NCBI RefSeq assembly: GCF_013408655.1
Contig: NZ_JACCBP010000001.1
Span: forward strand, 2,418,001 to 2,482,000
Reading direction: 5' to 3'
From: Pigmentiphaga litoralis
Lineage (GTDB): Bacteria; Pseudomonadota; Gammaproteobacteria; Burkholderiales; Burkholderiaceae_B
Length of the DNA stretch: 64,000 nucleotides
A program made the translations under genes and the position numbers. Below the pieces are notes generated by a model, which was not told where the DNA came from, made no database searches, and worked only from the letters and a program-made list of their open reading frames with translations. Shown here piece by piece: positions 25,980 through 33,875 of this stretch (the first letter of the stretch is position 1; each line of letters opens with the position of its first letter).

Positions 25980-26866
25980 CGCCGCGCCGGACGCCGGTCG
26001 CACTGGACTTCGATGGGTCGATCGGCGCCCTGCCCGGCATGACCCGCATCGCGTTGGGCACCTGGCAGGAAGCGATCCGTTTCGGCTGCCGCGTGGGGGT
26101 CATGGACGCGCTGTCGACCCAGCTGGCGGCGGCGTTGCCTCGTGAGCACGGCACAGTCCTGATGGGCAGCGGCGACTTCCATCATGTGAGCTGGCCCCTG
26201 ATCGAACGCCAGCGGCGGCGGCTTGACGGCAAGCCGTTCCGGATCGTTGTGTTCGACAACCATCCGGACAACATGCGGTTTCCGTTCGGCGTGCACTGCG
26301 GATCGTGGGTGCGGCGCGTGGCCTTGATGCCCGAGGTAACGCACGTGCATGTGGTGGGCATTACATCCGCCGACATCGGCGCGGCCAGCTGCTGGGAAAA
26401 TTATCTGGCGCCGCTGCGCCGCGGCAAGCTGACGTACTGGAGCGTGGGGGTGGACACGCGATGGGCGCAGTGGGCCGGCGTGGCGCGCGGCTTCCGGTCG
26501 TTCGAACATGTCGACGCAATGATCGATGCGTTCGACGGCATGCTTCGCGGGCAGCCCGAGACCACCTATCTTTCCATCGACAAGGACGCGTTCAGCACGG
26601 ATGTCGTGCGGACCAACTGGGATCAGGGCCGCCTGCTGGAAGCGCATGTTGATCGGGTGATCGATAGCCTGGGCGGGCAGATCGTGGCCAGCGACATCAC
26701 GGGCGAGGTCTCGTCCTATGTGTATCGCAGCCGATGGAAACGGTGGCTGAGCGCTGCCGACGGACAGGACATTGCCGTGTCCGCCGGCGATCTGGCGCAG
26801 TGGCAGGCACAACAGCACGCGTTGAATGCGCGGCTGGTGGCGCGGATCTCGGCGGTCAGCGGCTGA
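25976..26866 (+). CDS. divergent ureohydrolase (arginase/agmatinase)-like protein
   Basis: 296 residues. I recognise the arginase-superfamily metal motifs in order. GSGDFHH (residues 65-70) stands where arginases have GGDHS. DNHPD (94-98) stands where they have DAHTD. LSIDKDAF (199-206) stands where they have SxDxDA. So the likely manganese ligands Asp94, His96, Asp98, Asp202 and Asp204 are present, but the surroundings differ from known arginases or agmatinases. The reaction may be removal of urea from a guanidino compound, or another hydrolysis. It starts with a GTG overlapping the previous stop (GTGA). Its 3' end overlaps the convergent transporter gene by 11 bases. Function inferred only from motifs and context. 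Confidence 0.7.
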   Translation: MTPRRTPVALDFDGSIGALPGMTRIALGTWQEAIRFGCRVGVMDALSTQLAAALPREHGTVLMGSGDFHHVSWPLIERQRRRLDGKPFRIVVFDNHPDNMRFPFGVHCGSWVRRVALMPEVTHVHVVGITSADIGAASCWENYLAPLRRGKLTYWSVGVDTRWAQWAGVARGFRSFEHVDAMIDAFDGMLRGQPETTYLSIDKDAFSTDVVRTNWDQGRLLEAHVDRVIDSLGGQIVASDITGEVSSYVYRSRWKRWLSAADGQDIAVSAGDLAQWQAQQHALNARLVARISAVSG

Positions 26867-27311
26867 TCGAGCTGGACGCGTCGGCAGGCAGGGCATCTGC
26901 CGACGCGCCAGCGCCCCCGTCATCCTTTACCGCAGCCCCGCCCTGCCGGCTTTCCGCGATGGCCAGGCACACGATGCCCGCCACGATCAGCACCGCGCCC
27001 ACGCCTTGCAGCGCCGAGATGTGTTCACCGAACAGCCACACCGAGCACAGCATGACACTGACGATTTCCAGATGCGTGGCGGCATAGGCGGGCCCGATGG
27101 GGGCATGACGCAGCAGCGCCATCCACGTAAAGAACGCACCGATGTAGCCCACGAACGCGCCATAGATCCACGGCTCGCTCGCCACGCGCGCCAGCCATGC
27201 CGCGGACAGGTCCATCGGCAAGGCGTGGTTGGCGGCCAGCTTGAAGCTGACCTGCGCCAGGGTATCGAACCCCATCAACACCAGGAAGCCCAGCAGGTAG
27301 AAGCGGCGCAT
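26856..27311 (-). CDS. four-helix SMR/EamA-type membrane transporter, subunit 2
   Basis: 151-residue membrane protein with four predicted helices (about residues 4-24, 50-70, 75-95 and 100-122) and a charged C-terminal tail. It reads like half of an EamA/DMT protein or an SMR subunit: MGFDTLAQVSFKLAANHA, WIYGAFVGYIGAFFTWM, AYAATHLEIVSVML and LIVAGIVCLAIAES. The ATG overlaps the stop of the preceding four-helix gene (ATGA), suggesting a heterodimer as in ArnE/ArnF or paired SMR pumps. It is the last gene of the minus-strand export operon. Role inferred: export or flipping of a small or lipid-linked product. Confidence 0.85.
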   Translation of the reverse strand: MRRFYLLGFLVLMGFDTLAQVSFKLAANHALPMDLSAAWLARVASEPWIYGAFVGYIGAFFTWMALLRHAPIGPAYAATHLEIVSVMLCSVWLFGEHISALQGVGAVLIVAGIVCLAIAESRQGGAAVKDDGGAGASADALPADASSSISR

Positions 27312-27679
27312 CAGGTCCACCCGACGATGGCGACGCCGGCCGTGATCAGCAGGATGCCGACCACCCGCAGCTGTGACAGCTGTTCCTTGAACAGATAGCG
27401 TCCGGCCAGCATGATCGCCACGATGTTGATCGATCCCAGCAGCACGCCGTCCGACAGCGGCACCAGCGACAGGAAGGCCAGCCAGGCAACGAATTCCACG
27501 ACATAGCAGGACAGCCCCAGCCACAGCCAGGGGCGGCGGGCCATGCCGCGCCAACGGGCCACGCCATCGCCTTCGATCGCGTCGGTCGCCGCATATTTGA
27601 AGGCCAGCTGGCCGCCCGTATCGACGACCACGCAGACCATCCACACCAGCAATGCGACCGGCGGCAAGGTGCTCGTCAT
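27311..27679 (-). CDS. four-helix SMR/EamA-type membrane transporter, subunit 1
   Basis: 122 residues, four predicted transmembrane helices: VALLVWMVCVVVDTGGQLAF, WLWLGLSCYVVEFVAWLAF, VLLGSINIVAIMLAGRYLF and VVGILLITAGVAIVG. The VDTGGQLAFKYAA start parallels the DTLAQVSFKLAAN of the next protein, so the two are homologous halves of a probable heterodimer. The stop overlaps the next start. It lies 55 bases after the esterase gene. Substrate unknown. Confidence 0.85.
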   Translation of the reverse strand: MTSTLPPVALLVWMVCVVVDTGGQLAFKYAATDAIEGDGVARWRGMARRPWLWLGLSCYVVEFVAWLAFLSLVPLSDGVLLGSINIVAIMLAGRYLFKEQLSQLRVVGILLITAGVAIVGWT

Positions 27680-27734
27680 GACATGCCCGTAGTGGATGCG
27701 TTCGGTATTGGAGCGTTCGTTAGCGGAGCGTTCA

Positions 27735-28574
27735 TCACGCCGCGGCGCGCAGCGCGGGTTCGCGCGCGGCCACCACGCGATCGATGAACGCGACCGACCG
27801 GCGGATCACGGTGCGGCGTTGACGGTCGATCGTGACCATGTGGTAGCTGTCGTTCAGCAGCACCGTTTCGACACTGGCCCGATGCACCCGCCGCGCGATC
27901 AGCGCCGCGTTGCGCACGCTGGCCACGTCATCCTGCGTCGCATGCACCACGAGGCAAGGCGAGCGGATGTCGCGCAGCTGCCGGCGGACCGCGGCCGACA
28001 GCGCATACATCTCGGCCACGGCATACCACGGATTGCCGGGCAGGCCGGCCGCGGCGCTGTCGCCGCCCTGCATCTTGGCCACGATGCGGCTGCGCAGGTG
28101 TTCGTCCTTGATGCCGTAAGGCGGCCGCTCGGTAAAGCTGCGGCGACGCCCGACGCCCAAGGCCTTGAACACGGGCAGCAGGAAACACAGCCGCGTAAAG
28201 AACGGCATGCTCCACCCGTCGTGACGGAACATGGTGGCGTACGCCCCCACGCCGTGGACCTGGGCGGGCCGATCGGCCGCCAGCTTCAGCGCCAGCAACG
28301 CGCCCATCGACAGGCCGATCACAAAGAAGTGATCGACGTCGGCCGCAAGCCGGTCGGCGGCGGCGCACACGCTGGCATACCAGTCCTGCCAGCCGGTCGC
28401 GATCAGGTCATCCTCGGTGCCGCAGTGACCGGCCAGCTGCATGCCATGCACCGTGTAGCCGGCCTGATGCAGGCCCTTGCCGACCAGCCGCATTTCATTG
28501 GGGGTGCCGGTCAGACCATGGATCAGCAGTACGCCCACCCGCCCGCCGCGAAACAGGAATTCGTTGTCGGTCAT
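27735..28574 (-). CDS. alpha/beta-hydrolase, carboxylesterase/monoacylglycerol-lipase-like
   Basis: 279-residue alpha/beta-hydrolase. LLIHGLTGTPNEM (oxyanion loop, residues 17-28), nucleophile Ser89 in IGLSMGALLA, an Asp in HATQDDVAS and the His in NDSYHMVTID make up the expected triad. It resembles Est30-type carboxylesterases acting on short or medium acyl esters. No signal peptide. The ATG overlaps the HAD phosphatase stop (ATGA), so the two are co-translated. In this operon it could trim an acyl ester from the exported product or its precursor; that is inference. Confidence 0.85.
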   Translation of the reverse strand: MTDNEFLFRGGRVGVLLIHGLTGTPNEMRLVGKGLHQAGYTVHGMQLAGHCGTEDDLIATGWQDWYASVCAAADRLAADVDHFFVIGLSMGALLALKLAADRPAQVHGVGAYATMFRHDGWSMPFFTRLCFLLPVFKALGVGRRRSFTERPPYGIKDEHLRSRIVAKMQGGDSAAAGLPGNPWYAVAEMYALSAAVRRQLRDIRSPCLVVHATQDDVASVRNAALIARRVHRASVETVLLNDSYHMVTIDRQRRTVIRRSVAFIDRVVAAREPALRAAA

Positions 28575-29242
28575 GCCGAGATCCGGGCGGGTTCGATCAC
28601 GTCGGCCAGCAAGGCCAGCGCCACGCCAAAGTCCGCGATGGGCGCGAACGGAATGCGTTCGGCTTCGCAGTAGTCGATCAGGCGGCTCTTGGCGAACACA
28701 TAGTCTGCCTTGCCCGACACGCAAAAGTCCGACGTGCTGTCGCCCACGAACAGCACTGCCGCGCCGTCCTGGTGATGCACGGCCAGGCAGGCGCATTTGC
28801 AGGTGCCGCTGGCCCGGGTGCACGACGCCTTGGCGTAGGGCGATTCCAGGGCCCAGCGCCGCTCGCCCACCTGCACCAGATGGTTTGCGCTGACCGGCAG
28901 ATCGCCCAGGCCGTGCCGCTGCAGGATGCTGCGGATCACCCGGTCCATGCCGTCGCTGATGACTTCGACCGGCAGGCCCAGCGACTGCGCCGTGCGCACG
29001 AAGTCCACAAAGAACGGATCGATGGCGATGGTGTCCAGATGCGCCGCCAGTTCGTGCTCGCTCATGTCCAGCAACGCGATCTGGCCGCGCATGCATTCCC
29101 GCGAGCCGATGTCGCCGCGCTCCCAGGCGGCTTCCAGTTCATGCCATCCGGGCTGGCCAAACCGTTCCAGCAGCGAGTCGGTCACGTCGGCCAGGCTGAT
29201 GGTGCCGTCGAAGTCGCACTGCACACGCCAAGTTTCATTCAT
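28571..29242 (-). CDS. MtnX-like HAD-IB phosphatase
   Basis: 223-residue HAD-superfamily phosphatase. Motif I is CDFDGTIS with nucleophile Asp10 and acid Asp12, motif II is VISDGMD, and motif IV is LFVGDSTSDFCV. The cap is the small helical type of the HAD-IB/MtnX/PSP group. There is a Cys-rich stretch CTRASGTCKCACL around residues 140-152, which is unusual and could bind metal. The start overlaps the lipoprotein adaptor gene by 8 bases. It probably removes phosphate from a biosynthetic intermediate; the substrate is unknown. It is not accompanied by other methionine-salvage genes, so an MtnX role is unlikely. Confidence 0.85.
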   Translation of the reverse strand: MNETWRVQCDFDGTISLADVTDSLLERFGQPGWHELEAAWERGDIGSRECMRGQIALLDMSEHELAAHLDTIAIDPFFVDFVRTAQSLGLPVEVISDGMDRVIRSILQRHGLGDLPVSANHLVQVGERRWALESPYAKASCTRASGTCKCACLAVHHQDGAAVLFVGDSTSDFCVSGKADYVFAKSRLIDYCEAERIPFAPIADFGVALALLADVIEPARISA

Positions 29243-30263
29243 GGAAGTTCACCCTTACGGTTTGGCCGATGCGCAAGGCCGGCGGCTGGTCGAATTCAAG
29301 GACGCACTCGATGACACGCACCGCGGCGCGCGGCTGGGTGTCGTCATACAGCTGGCTTGCGCCATAGGTCTGCGCGATGCGGATAAGGCGCGCCGGCAGC
29401 GCCTGCTGGCGGCCGTTGGACTCCAGCGTCACATCGGCGCGCATGCCGGGTTTGACTCGCGCGGCATAACTTTCATTGAGTTCCGCGCGCACGATCAGCG
29501 GCCGGTCAGGCACGATCACCAGCAGCGGCGCCGCCTGCCCCGCACGAACCCATGCACCTGCCTGCGTGCTTACTGCCGCCACCCGCCCGCTCTGCGGCGC
29601 GTGGATCGTGCGCTGCGCAAGCGCGTACGCGGCCTGCGCGCGTTTCTGTTTCTGGATGGCGGCGTCGGCACGCGACAGACGCACGGCGGCTTCCAGCTGC
29701 TGCACGGTGGCCGCGGCATCGTCAGCACGCTGACGGTCGGTCGCGCCCAGCGCCGCGGCGGATGCCAGGCGGCGGGCCAGGTCACGGGCGGCCGGCACCC
29801 GGGCAGCGTCCGACTGCGCGACGGCAGTGGCGCGCTGCAGTTCGGCGTCGGCCAGGGCCAGATCGAGTTGCGCCGATTGTTCGGACAATTGGACCAGCAC
29901 CTGGCCGCGCTTGACCGCATCGCCGGGCTTGACCGCGACGTGGGTAACCTGGCCATCGGCCATGGCGGCGATATCGAGCAGCCCGCCATCGATATCGACC
30001 TTGCCCCGCGCGATGGCGACGACCTGGGCGGACGCCGCCGCGGCGTTGGAGCCTGAGGCCGCGGCGTTGGACCCGGAGGGCGCGGCCGCCGCCGATCCCG
30101 CGGTCTGCGCGGTCGGCGCAGCCGACGCCCCATCGGAACATCCGGCCAGACCGCCAAGGGCCATCAGACCAAGAACTGCCCCAAGCCACGTCAGCCGCGT
30201 GACCGGGGACACGCCCCGCAGCAGCGTCGACCGCATCGTGCGGGCCATGAATCGGGCCATCAT
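29235..30263 (-). CDS. HlyD-type periplasmic adaptor lipoprotein
   Basis: 342-residue membrane-fusion protein. The lipobox LGGLAGC gives lipidated Cys42. A low-complexity Ala/Ser linker follows, then biotinyl-lipoyl-like halves (IAAMADGQVTHVAVKPGDAV and PQSGRVAAVSTQAGAWV), a coiled-coil hairpin (about 130-215) and a beta-barrel domain. It links the ABC transporter to the NodT-type outer-membrane factor of the same operon. The ATG at 30263 is preceded by a strong GGAGGA and overlaps the ATPase stop (ATGA). The two ATG codons in tandem make the exact start uncertain by one residue. Confidence 0.88.
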   Translation of the reverse strand: MMARFMARTMRSTLLRGVSPVTRLTWLGAVLGLMALGGLAGCSDGASAAPTAQTAGSAAAAPSGSNAAASGSNAAAASAQVVAIARGKVDIDGGLLDIAAMADGQVTHVAVKPGDAVKRGQVLVQLSEQSAQLDLALADAELQRATAVAQSDAARVPAARDLARRLASAAALGATDRQRADDAAATVQQLEAAVRLSRADAAIQKQKRAQAAYALAQRTIHAPQSGRVAAVSTQAGAWVRAGQAAPLLVIVPDRPLIVRAELNESYAARVKPGMRADVTLESNGRQQALPARLIRIAQTYGASQLYDDTQPRAAVRVIECVLEFDQPPALRIGQTVRVNFHE

Positions 30264-31075
30264 TCCTCCTCCTTGATCACGCCGGCGGCCTGTCCCTGCG
30301 CCTCGCCCTGCCGCCAATCGCCACGGATCATGCCGTCTTCCATCGTCAGGACACGATCGGCATGGCGCACCAGCCGCGGATCGTGGCTGACACACAGCAC
30401 GGTCGTGCCGCGCGTGCGCGCCACACGGTGCAGGATGTCGACCACGTTCTGGCCATTGGTCGCGTCCAGCGCGCTGGTCGGCTCGTCGGCAAACAGCAGT
30501 TGCGGCGCCTTGGCCAAGGCGCGGGCGATCGCCACGCGTTGTTTTTCACCGCCCGACAATTGCGCCGGACGCCAGTCGGCGCGATGCGTCATGCCGACGT
30601 CGTCCAGCGCTTCCCGCGCGCGGCGGCGCGCTTCGCGGCTCGAGATGCCCAGGTAGCCCAAAGGCAGCTCGACCTGTTCGCACGCGGTCAGGGCCGGGAA
30701 CAGATTGAAGCCCTGGAACACAAAGCCCGTGTGATGCAGGCGAAAGCGTTCAATAGCCCGCTTGCTCAGGTTGCCCAGCCGCTGGCCCAGCGCCAGGGCC
30801 TCGCCTTCGTCCGGAGCCTGCAGGCCGCTGAGCAAGGACAGCAGCGTGCTTTTGCCGCAGCCCGACGGACCCGAGATCAGCGTCAGTTCCGCGGGGAACA
30901 CGGCGATCGACAGCCGCTGCAGCACCTGGATGCGGACCACGCCCGACAGGAAGGACTTGCTGACGCCCACCGCTTCCAGGCTGGGCGCCGGGAGGCGAGC
31001 CACGGGTTGACGGGATGCCGGATGGCGGGAGCCGGTCTTGGCAGGTGCGTGCAGCGATGCGGTCTGGATAGGCAT
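30260..31075 (-). CDS. ABC transporter ATP-binding protein (LolD/MacB/DevA type)
   Basis: 271-residue ATPase with a 35-residue N-terminal extension. Walker A is GPSGCGKST, the signature is LSGGE, Walker B is LLFADEPTSALD and the switch His is in CVSHDPRL. GFVFQGFNLFPALTACEQVELPL is the LolD/MacB-type Q-loop region (shown as FQGFNLFPALTA). The ATG at 31075 sits 5 bases after the permease stop. It powers export by the FtsX-type permease with the HlyD adaptor and outer-membrane factor, a DevABC/MacAB-like tripartite system. Confidence 0.92.
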   Translation of the reverse strand: MPIQTASLHAPAKTGSRHPASRQPVARLPAPSLEAVGVSKSFLSGVVRIQVLQRLSIAVFPAELTLISGPSGCGKSTLLSLLSGLQAPDEGEALALGQRLGNLSKRAIERFRLHHTGFVFQGFNLFPALTACEQVELPLGYLGISSREARRRAREALDDVGMTHRADWRPAQLSGGEKQRVAIARALAKAPQLLFADEPTSALDATNGQNVVDILHRVARTRGTTVLCVSHDPRLVRHADRVLTMEDGMIRGDWRQGEAQGQAAGVIKEEE

Positions 31076-31080
31076 GGCAA

Positions 31081-32217
31081 TCACCGCAGCAACATCGAAG
31101 GGTCCGCACGCGACAGGCCGCGCACCGCGATCAGACCTGACACCAGGGCCAGCACGATCACCAGCGCGGCGCACGCCGCCGCCACGGTCACATTCAAGGC
31201 GACCGGCACATCGCGGCTGGCCGCGATCGACAGCAAGGCCGCGCTGGCCAGGCCGCCCACCATCAGCCCCAGGCCGCCGATCCAGCACGACTGTTCCACC
31301 ACCACCCGGCTCAGCGCGGACAGGCTCGCACCCAAGGCATTGAGCGTGGCGTATTCCCGGGCCGATGCCACCACCATGGCCATCAACGACTGGCTGGTAA
31401 TGACCGCGCCGACCAGGCAGACGATCCCCGCCATGAACAGCACGGCCACCCCTGCCCCGGTATCGAAGATCCAGTAACGCTGCGACAGCGTGGCGAACGC
31501 ATCGGCGGTCCAGACTTCGAACGGGCCGAAGGCGGCGTCGGGCACCAGCCGTTGGCGCACGGCGTCGGCCTTGGCCGGATCGCGCACCCGGGCCACGAAA
31601 TAGGTGGCACTGCCCGGCACCGCGTCGGCGGCATCCAGCATGCGGGCCGTGTCGATCGACGCCAGCACATTGACCCCGCCCAAAGCACGCAAGCCCGCGA
31701 CGGTCGCGACCACGTGCACGCGCTGGCCGTTGATCCACGCGGTCGCCCCGTCATCCACACCCAGCGAGGCAAGGTCGGCCCGGTCCACCACCACGGCGCC
31801 CGGGTCAGCCAGCTTGCGGCGCGTGGCCGGCTTGATCAGGCGCGCGAACATCATCGCGTCGGCACGCGTCTCGATGCCCGACACGAACACCGGCACGCCG
31901 CCACCGGTATTGCCCCGGTCACGCCAGTCGCCTTCCACCCACACATAGGGTTCGACGGCGGTCACGTCCGGATCCATGCGCAGGCGCACCTCGACATCGG
32001 GGCTGATGGCCCGGCCGAAGTTCACGCTTTGCGTGCCCGGGAAACCGGCCCACAGGTCGGCTGTCGACCCGGTCACATACACCGACGCGCTGCCGAAAAT
32101 GCCCAGCACCAGGGCAGCCTGCACCGTCAGCAGCACCCCCGAAAAGGCGATCGCCAGCACCGCGGGCAGAAAGCGCCGCCATTCATACACCAGGGTCTTG
32201 CGGGCGAGCGCGATCAT
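31081..32217 (-). CDS. FtsX-family ABC permease (DevC/MacB-like)
   Basis: 378-residue permease. One N-terminal helix (about 17-40) is followed by a large periplasmic domain (about 45-255) and three C-terminal helices (about 260-285, 305-330, 340-370). The C-terminal part has SLMAMVVASAREYATLNALGAS, the typical FtsX coupling region (quoted in part). The topology matches MacB/LolC/DevC mechanotransmission permeases that push substrates from the periplasmic side into an adaptor and TolC-like channel. The ATG overlaps the outer-membrane factor stop (ATGA). Confidence 0.9.
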   Translation of the reverse strand: MIALARKTLVYEWRRFLPAVLAIAFSGVLLTVQAALVLGIFGSASVYVTGSTADLWAGFPGTQSVNFGRAISPDVEVRLRMDPDVTAVEPYVWVEGDWRDRGNTGGGVPVFVSGIETRADAMMFARLIKPATRRKLADPGAVVVDRADLASLGVDDGATAWINGQRVHVVATVAGLRALGGVNVLASIDTARMLDAADAVPGSATYFVARVRDPAKADAVRQRLVPDAAFGPFEVWTADAFATLSQRYWIFDTGAGVAVLFMAGIVCLVGAVITSQSLMAMVVASAREYATLNALGASLSALSRVVVEQSCWIGGLGLMVGGLASAALLSIAASRDVPVALNVTVAAACAALVIVLALVSGLIAVRGLSRADPSMLLR

Positions 32218-33656
32218 GAGGCAGCCTCGTCGTGGGGCGGTGGCGACGCCGCGTCCGGTGGTGGCGTTGCCGCCCCGTCCATCGGCAGCGGCGCGCCGCC
32301 CAGCGCCTTGTACAGGGTCACGAAGGCCAGGTTGCGGCGCGCCCGGGCGACCACCAGATCCTGGTCGGCCGACAACGCGCCCTGCTGGTCGTCCAGGCCA
32401 TCGAAGTCGCTGGCCAGGCCCAGCCCGACCAGGGATTGATGGGTGGACCGCTGCCGTGCGACAGTCTGGCGGGCGTCCTCGAGTTGCGCGACGCGCTCGG
32501 TCTGGAATTGCAGCGCGGCCAGGGCGATTTCAACGTCGGCCACGCCCTCCAGCACAGCCTGCCGGTAGGCCGTCACGGCGGCGTCCAGCGCTTCCCGCTT
32601 CGCGGCGGCGCCGGCCTGACGGCGGCCCCAGTCGAACAGAGGCAGATCGATGATCGGGCCGGCCGCGACCCCTGTGTTGAAGCGCGACCTCGGCGAGCGG
32701 GTCAGGTTGTACGACACCAGATAGGACGCGCCCAGCGCCACGCGGGGATAGAGTTCGGATCGCGCAATGCCCAGTTCGCCCGCGGCTTGGGCCACATCGG
32801 CTTCGGCGCGGCGGATCTCGGGCCGCACCCGCAGCAAGTCCGCGGGCACCTGTGCAATCGACCGGACCGCCAGCGCAGGCTGGCCAGCAGGCGACATCCA
32901 GGCCGGATCCGGCCGCGTCTGTCCCAGCAACGCGGCCAGGCTGTGCGCGGCCGCGGACTGCGCCGCCATCGGATCGGCCAGCGACGCACGGGTCCGTGCC
33001 TGGCGCAGCGCCACGGCATCGCGTTCGCCCGCAGCGGCCAGCCGGTGATCGATGCGGGCATCGATCAGCGCCAGGCTGCGGGCATCCAGCCGCAATTGCG
33101 CCTGACCCTGCGCCAGTTGCTCCTGCGCCGCCCGCAAGTCCAGATAATGGCGCACCACCTCGGCCACCACCGTCACGCGCGCGGCCTGCTCTTCGGCCAG
33201 CGCCAGATCGATCCCGCCCCGGTAGCGCTGGGTGGCGCCTTCGCGCGCGCCGAACAGGCCCAGATCCCAGATCGCATCCAGGCTGCCCTGCAGATAGGTG
33301 TCTTGCGCGGAAGGCGGCTGGACGCTGCGCGTGCCCGCCGACAGGCTCGGCAGGAAGGACGAGGTCACGCCCTGCGACAGTTGCCGGGCCTGCCGCACCC
33401 GGCTGCCGGCCTCGGCCAGCGTCAGGTTCTGCGCCAGCGCCTGGTCCACCAGCGTGTTCAGCGCCGGGTCGTTGAACGCGGTCCACCACGTCCGCAGGTC
33501 GGGCCCCGCCGGCAAGGCAAGCGCCGGATCCGCTTCGCTCCATGCCGCCGGCACGCTGCGATCCAGCGGCGGGATCGGCACGCCCATGCACCCGGCCATA
33601 CCGGCCGCGGCGGCGCACGCCGCAAGGCAAGACATCAGGGGACGGCGTAAAGGCAC
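32214..33656 (-). CDS. NodT/OprM-family outer-membrane efflux lipoprotein
   Basis: About 480-residue RND/ABC-type outer-membrane factor with the duplicated TolC fold. Marks are WWTAFNDPALNTLVDQALAQN, the coiled-coil stretches, and PADLLRVRPEIRRAEADVAQA at mid-protein (quoted in parts). I prefer the GTG at 33656, which gives a positively charged n-region (MPLRRPL) before the hydrophobic stretch and the lipobox MAGC (Cys23). The ATG at 33635 is the alternative and would lack that charge. No clear Shine-Dalgarno is seen for either. It is the first gene of the eight-gene operon and is divergent from the two-component pair. Confidence 0.85.
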   Translation of the reverse strand: MPLRRPLMSCLAACAAAAGMAGCMGVPIPPLDRSVPAAWSEADPALALPAGPDLRTWWTAFNDPALNTLVDQALAQNLTLAEAGSRVRQARQLSQGVTSSFLPSLSAGTRSVQPPSAQDTYLQGSLDAIWDLGLFGAREGATQRYRGGIDLALAEEQAARVTVVAEVVRHYLDLRAAQEQLAQGQAQLRLDARSLALIDARIDHRLAAAGERDAVALRQARTRASLADPMAAQSAAAHSLAALLGQTRPDPAWMSPAGQPALAVRSIAQVPADLLRVRPEIRRAEADVAQAAGELGIARSELYPRVALGASYLVSYNLTRSPRSRFNTGVAAGPIIDLPLFDWGRRQAGAAAKREALDAAVTAYRQAVLEGVADVEIALAALQFQTERVAQLEDARQTVARQRSTHQSLVGLGLASDFDGLDDQQGALSADQDLVVARARRNLAFVTLYKALGGAPLPMDGAATPPPDAASPPPHDEAAS

Positions 33657-33772
33657 GACAGGCGGGTCCAATCCAGAGCCGCCACCAGGGGCGGATGCTG
33701 CCCCGTCCCGGCTGGGGCGGACGGCAAGTGGCCGGATTGTCGATCCCTTGTCTTGCCCGCCGGTGCAGGTTA

Positions 33773-33791
33773 TGTGGAGACTGTGTGGAGA
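33773..33791. promoter_or_regulatory. tandem 11-bp-spaced direct repeat, candidate response-regulator box
   Basis: TGTGGAGA occurs at 33773-33780 and again at 33784-33791, exactly 11 bases apart, one helical turn. OmpR/PhoB-type regulators bind such tandem direct repeats. The site lies in the 219-base divergent promoter between the export operon and the OmpR-type regulator gene at 33876, so it is a good candidate for that regulator's binding site. Confidence 0.6.
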
Positions 33792-33809
33792 GGCCCCAGC
33801 CAGAGAAAT

Positions 33810-33829
33810 GTTGTCGCGAAGGCGATAAC
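33810..33829. promoter_or_regulatory. inverted repeat upstream of the response-regulator gene
   Basis: GTTGTCGC (33810-33817) and GCGATAAC (33822-33829) form 8-bp arms with one mismatch around GAAG, 47 bases before the regulator start. It may be an operator or a leader hairpin. Confidence 0.4.
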
Positions 33830-33875
33830 AAGGCGGATAATCGGCGCAAAACAAGACTCGACAAACAGCCCGCCC

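Noticed and set aside
28571..29242. MtnX methionine-salvage phosphatase
   Set aside because: No other methionine-salvage genes are nearby and the gene is embedded in an exporter operon; only the family resemblance was kept.
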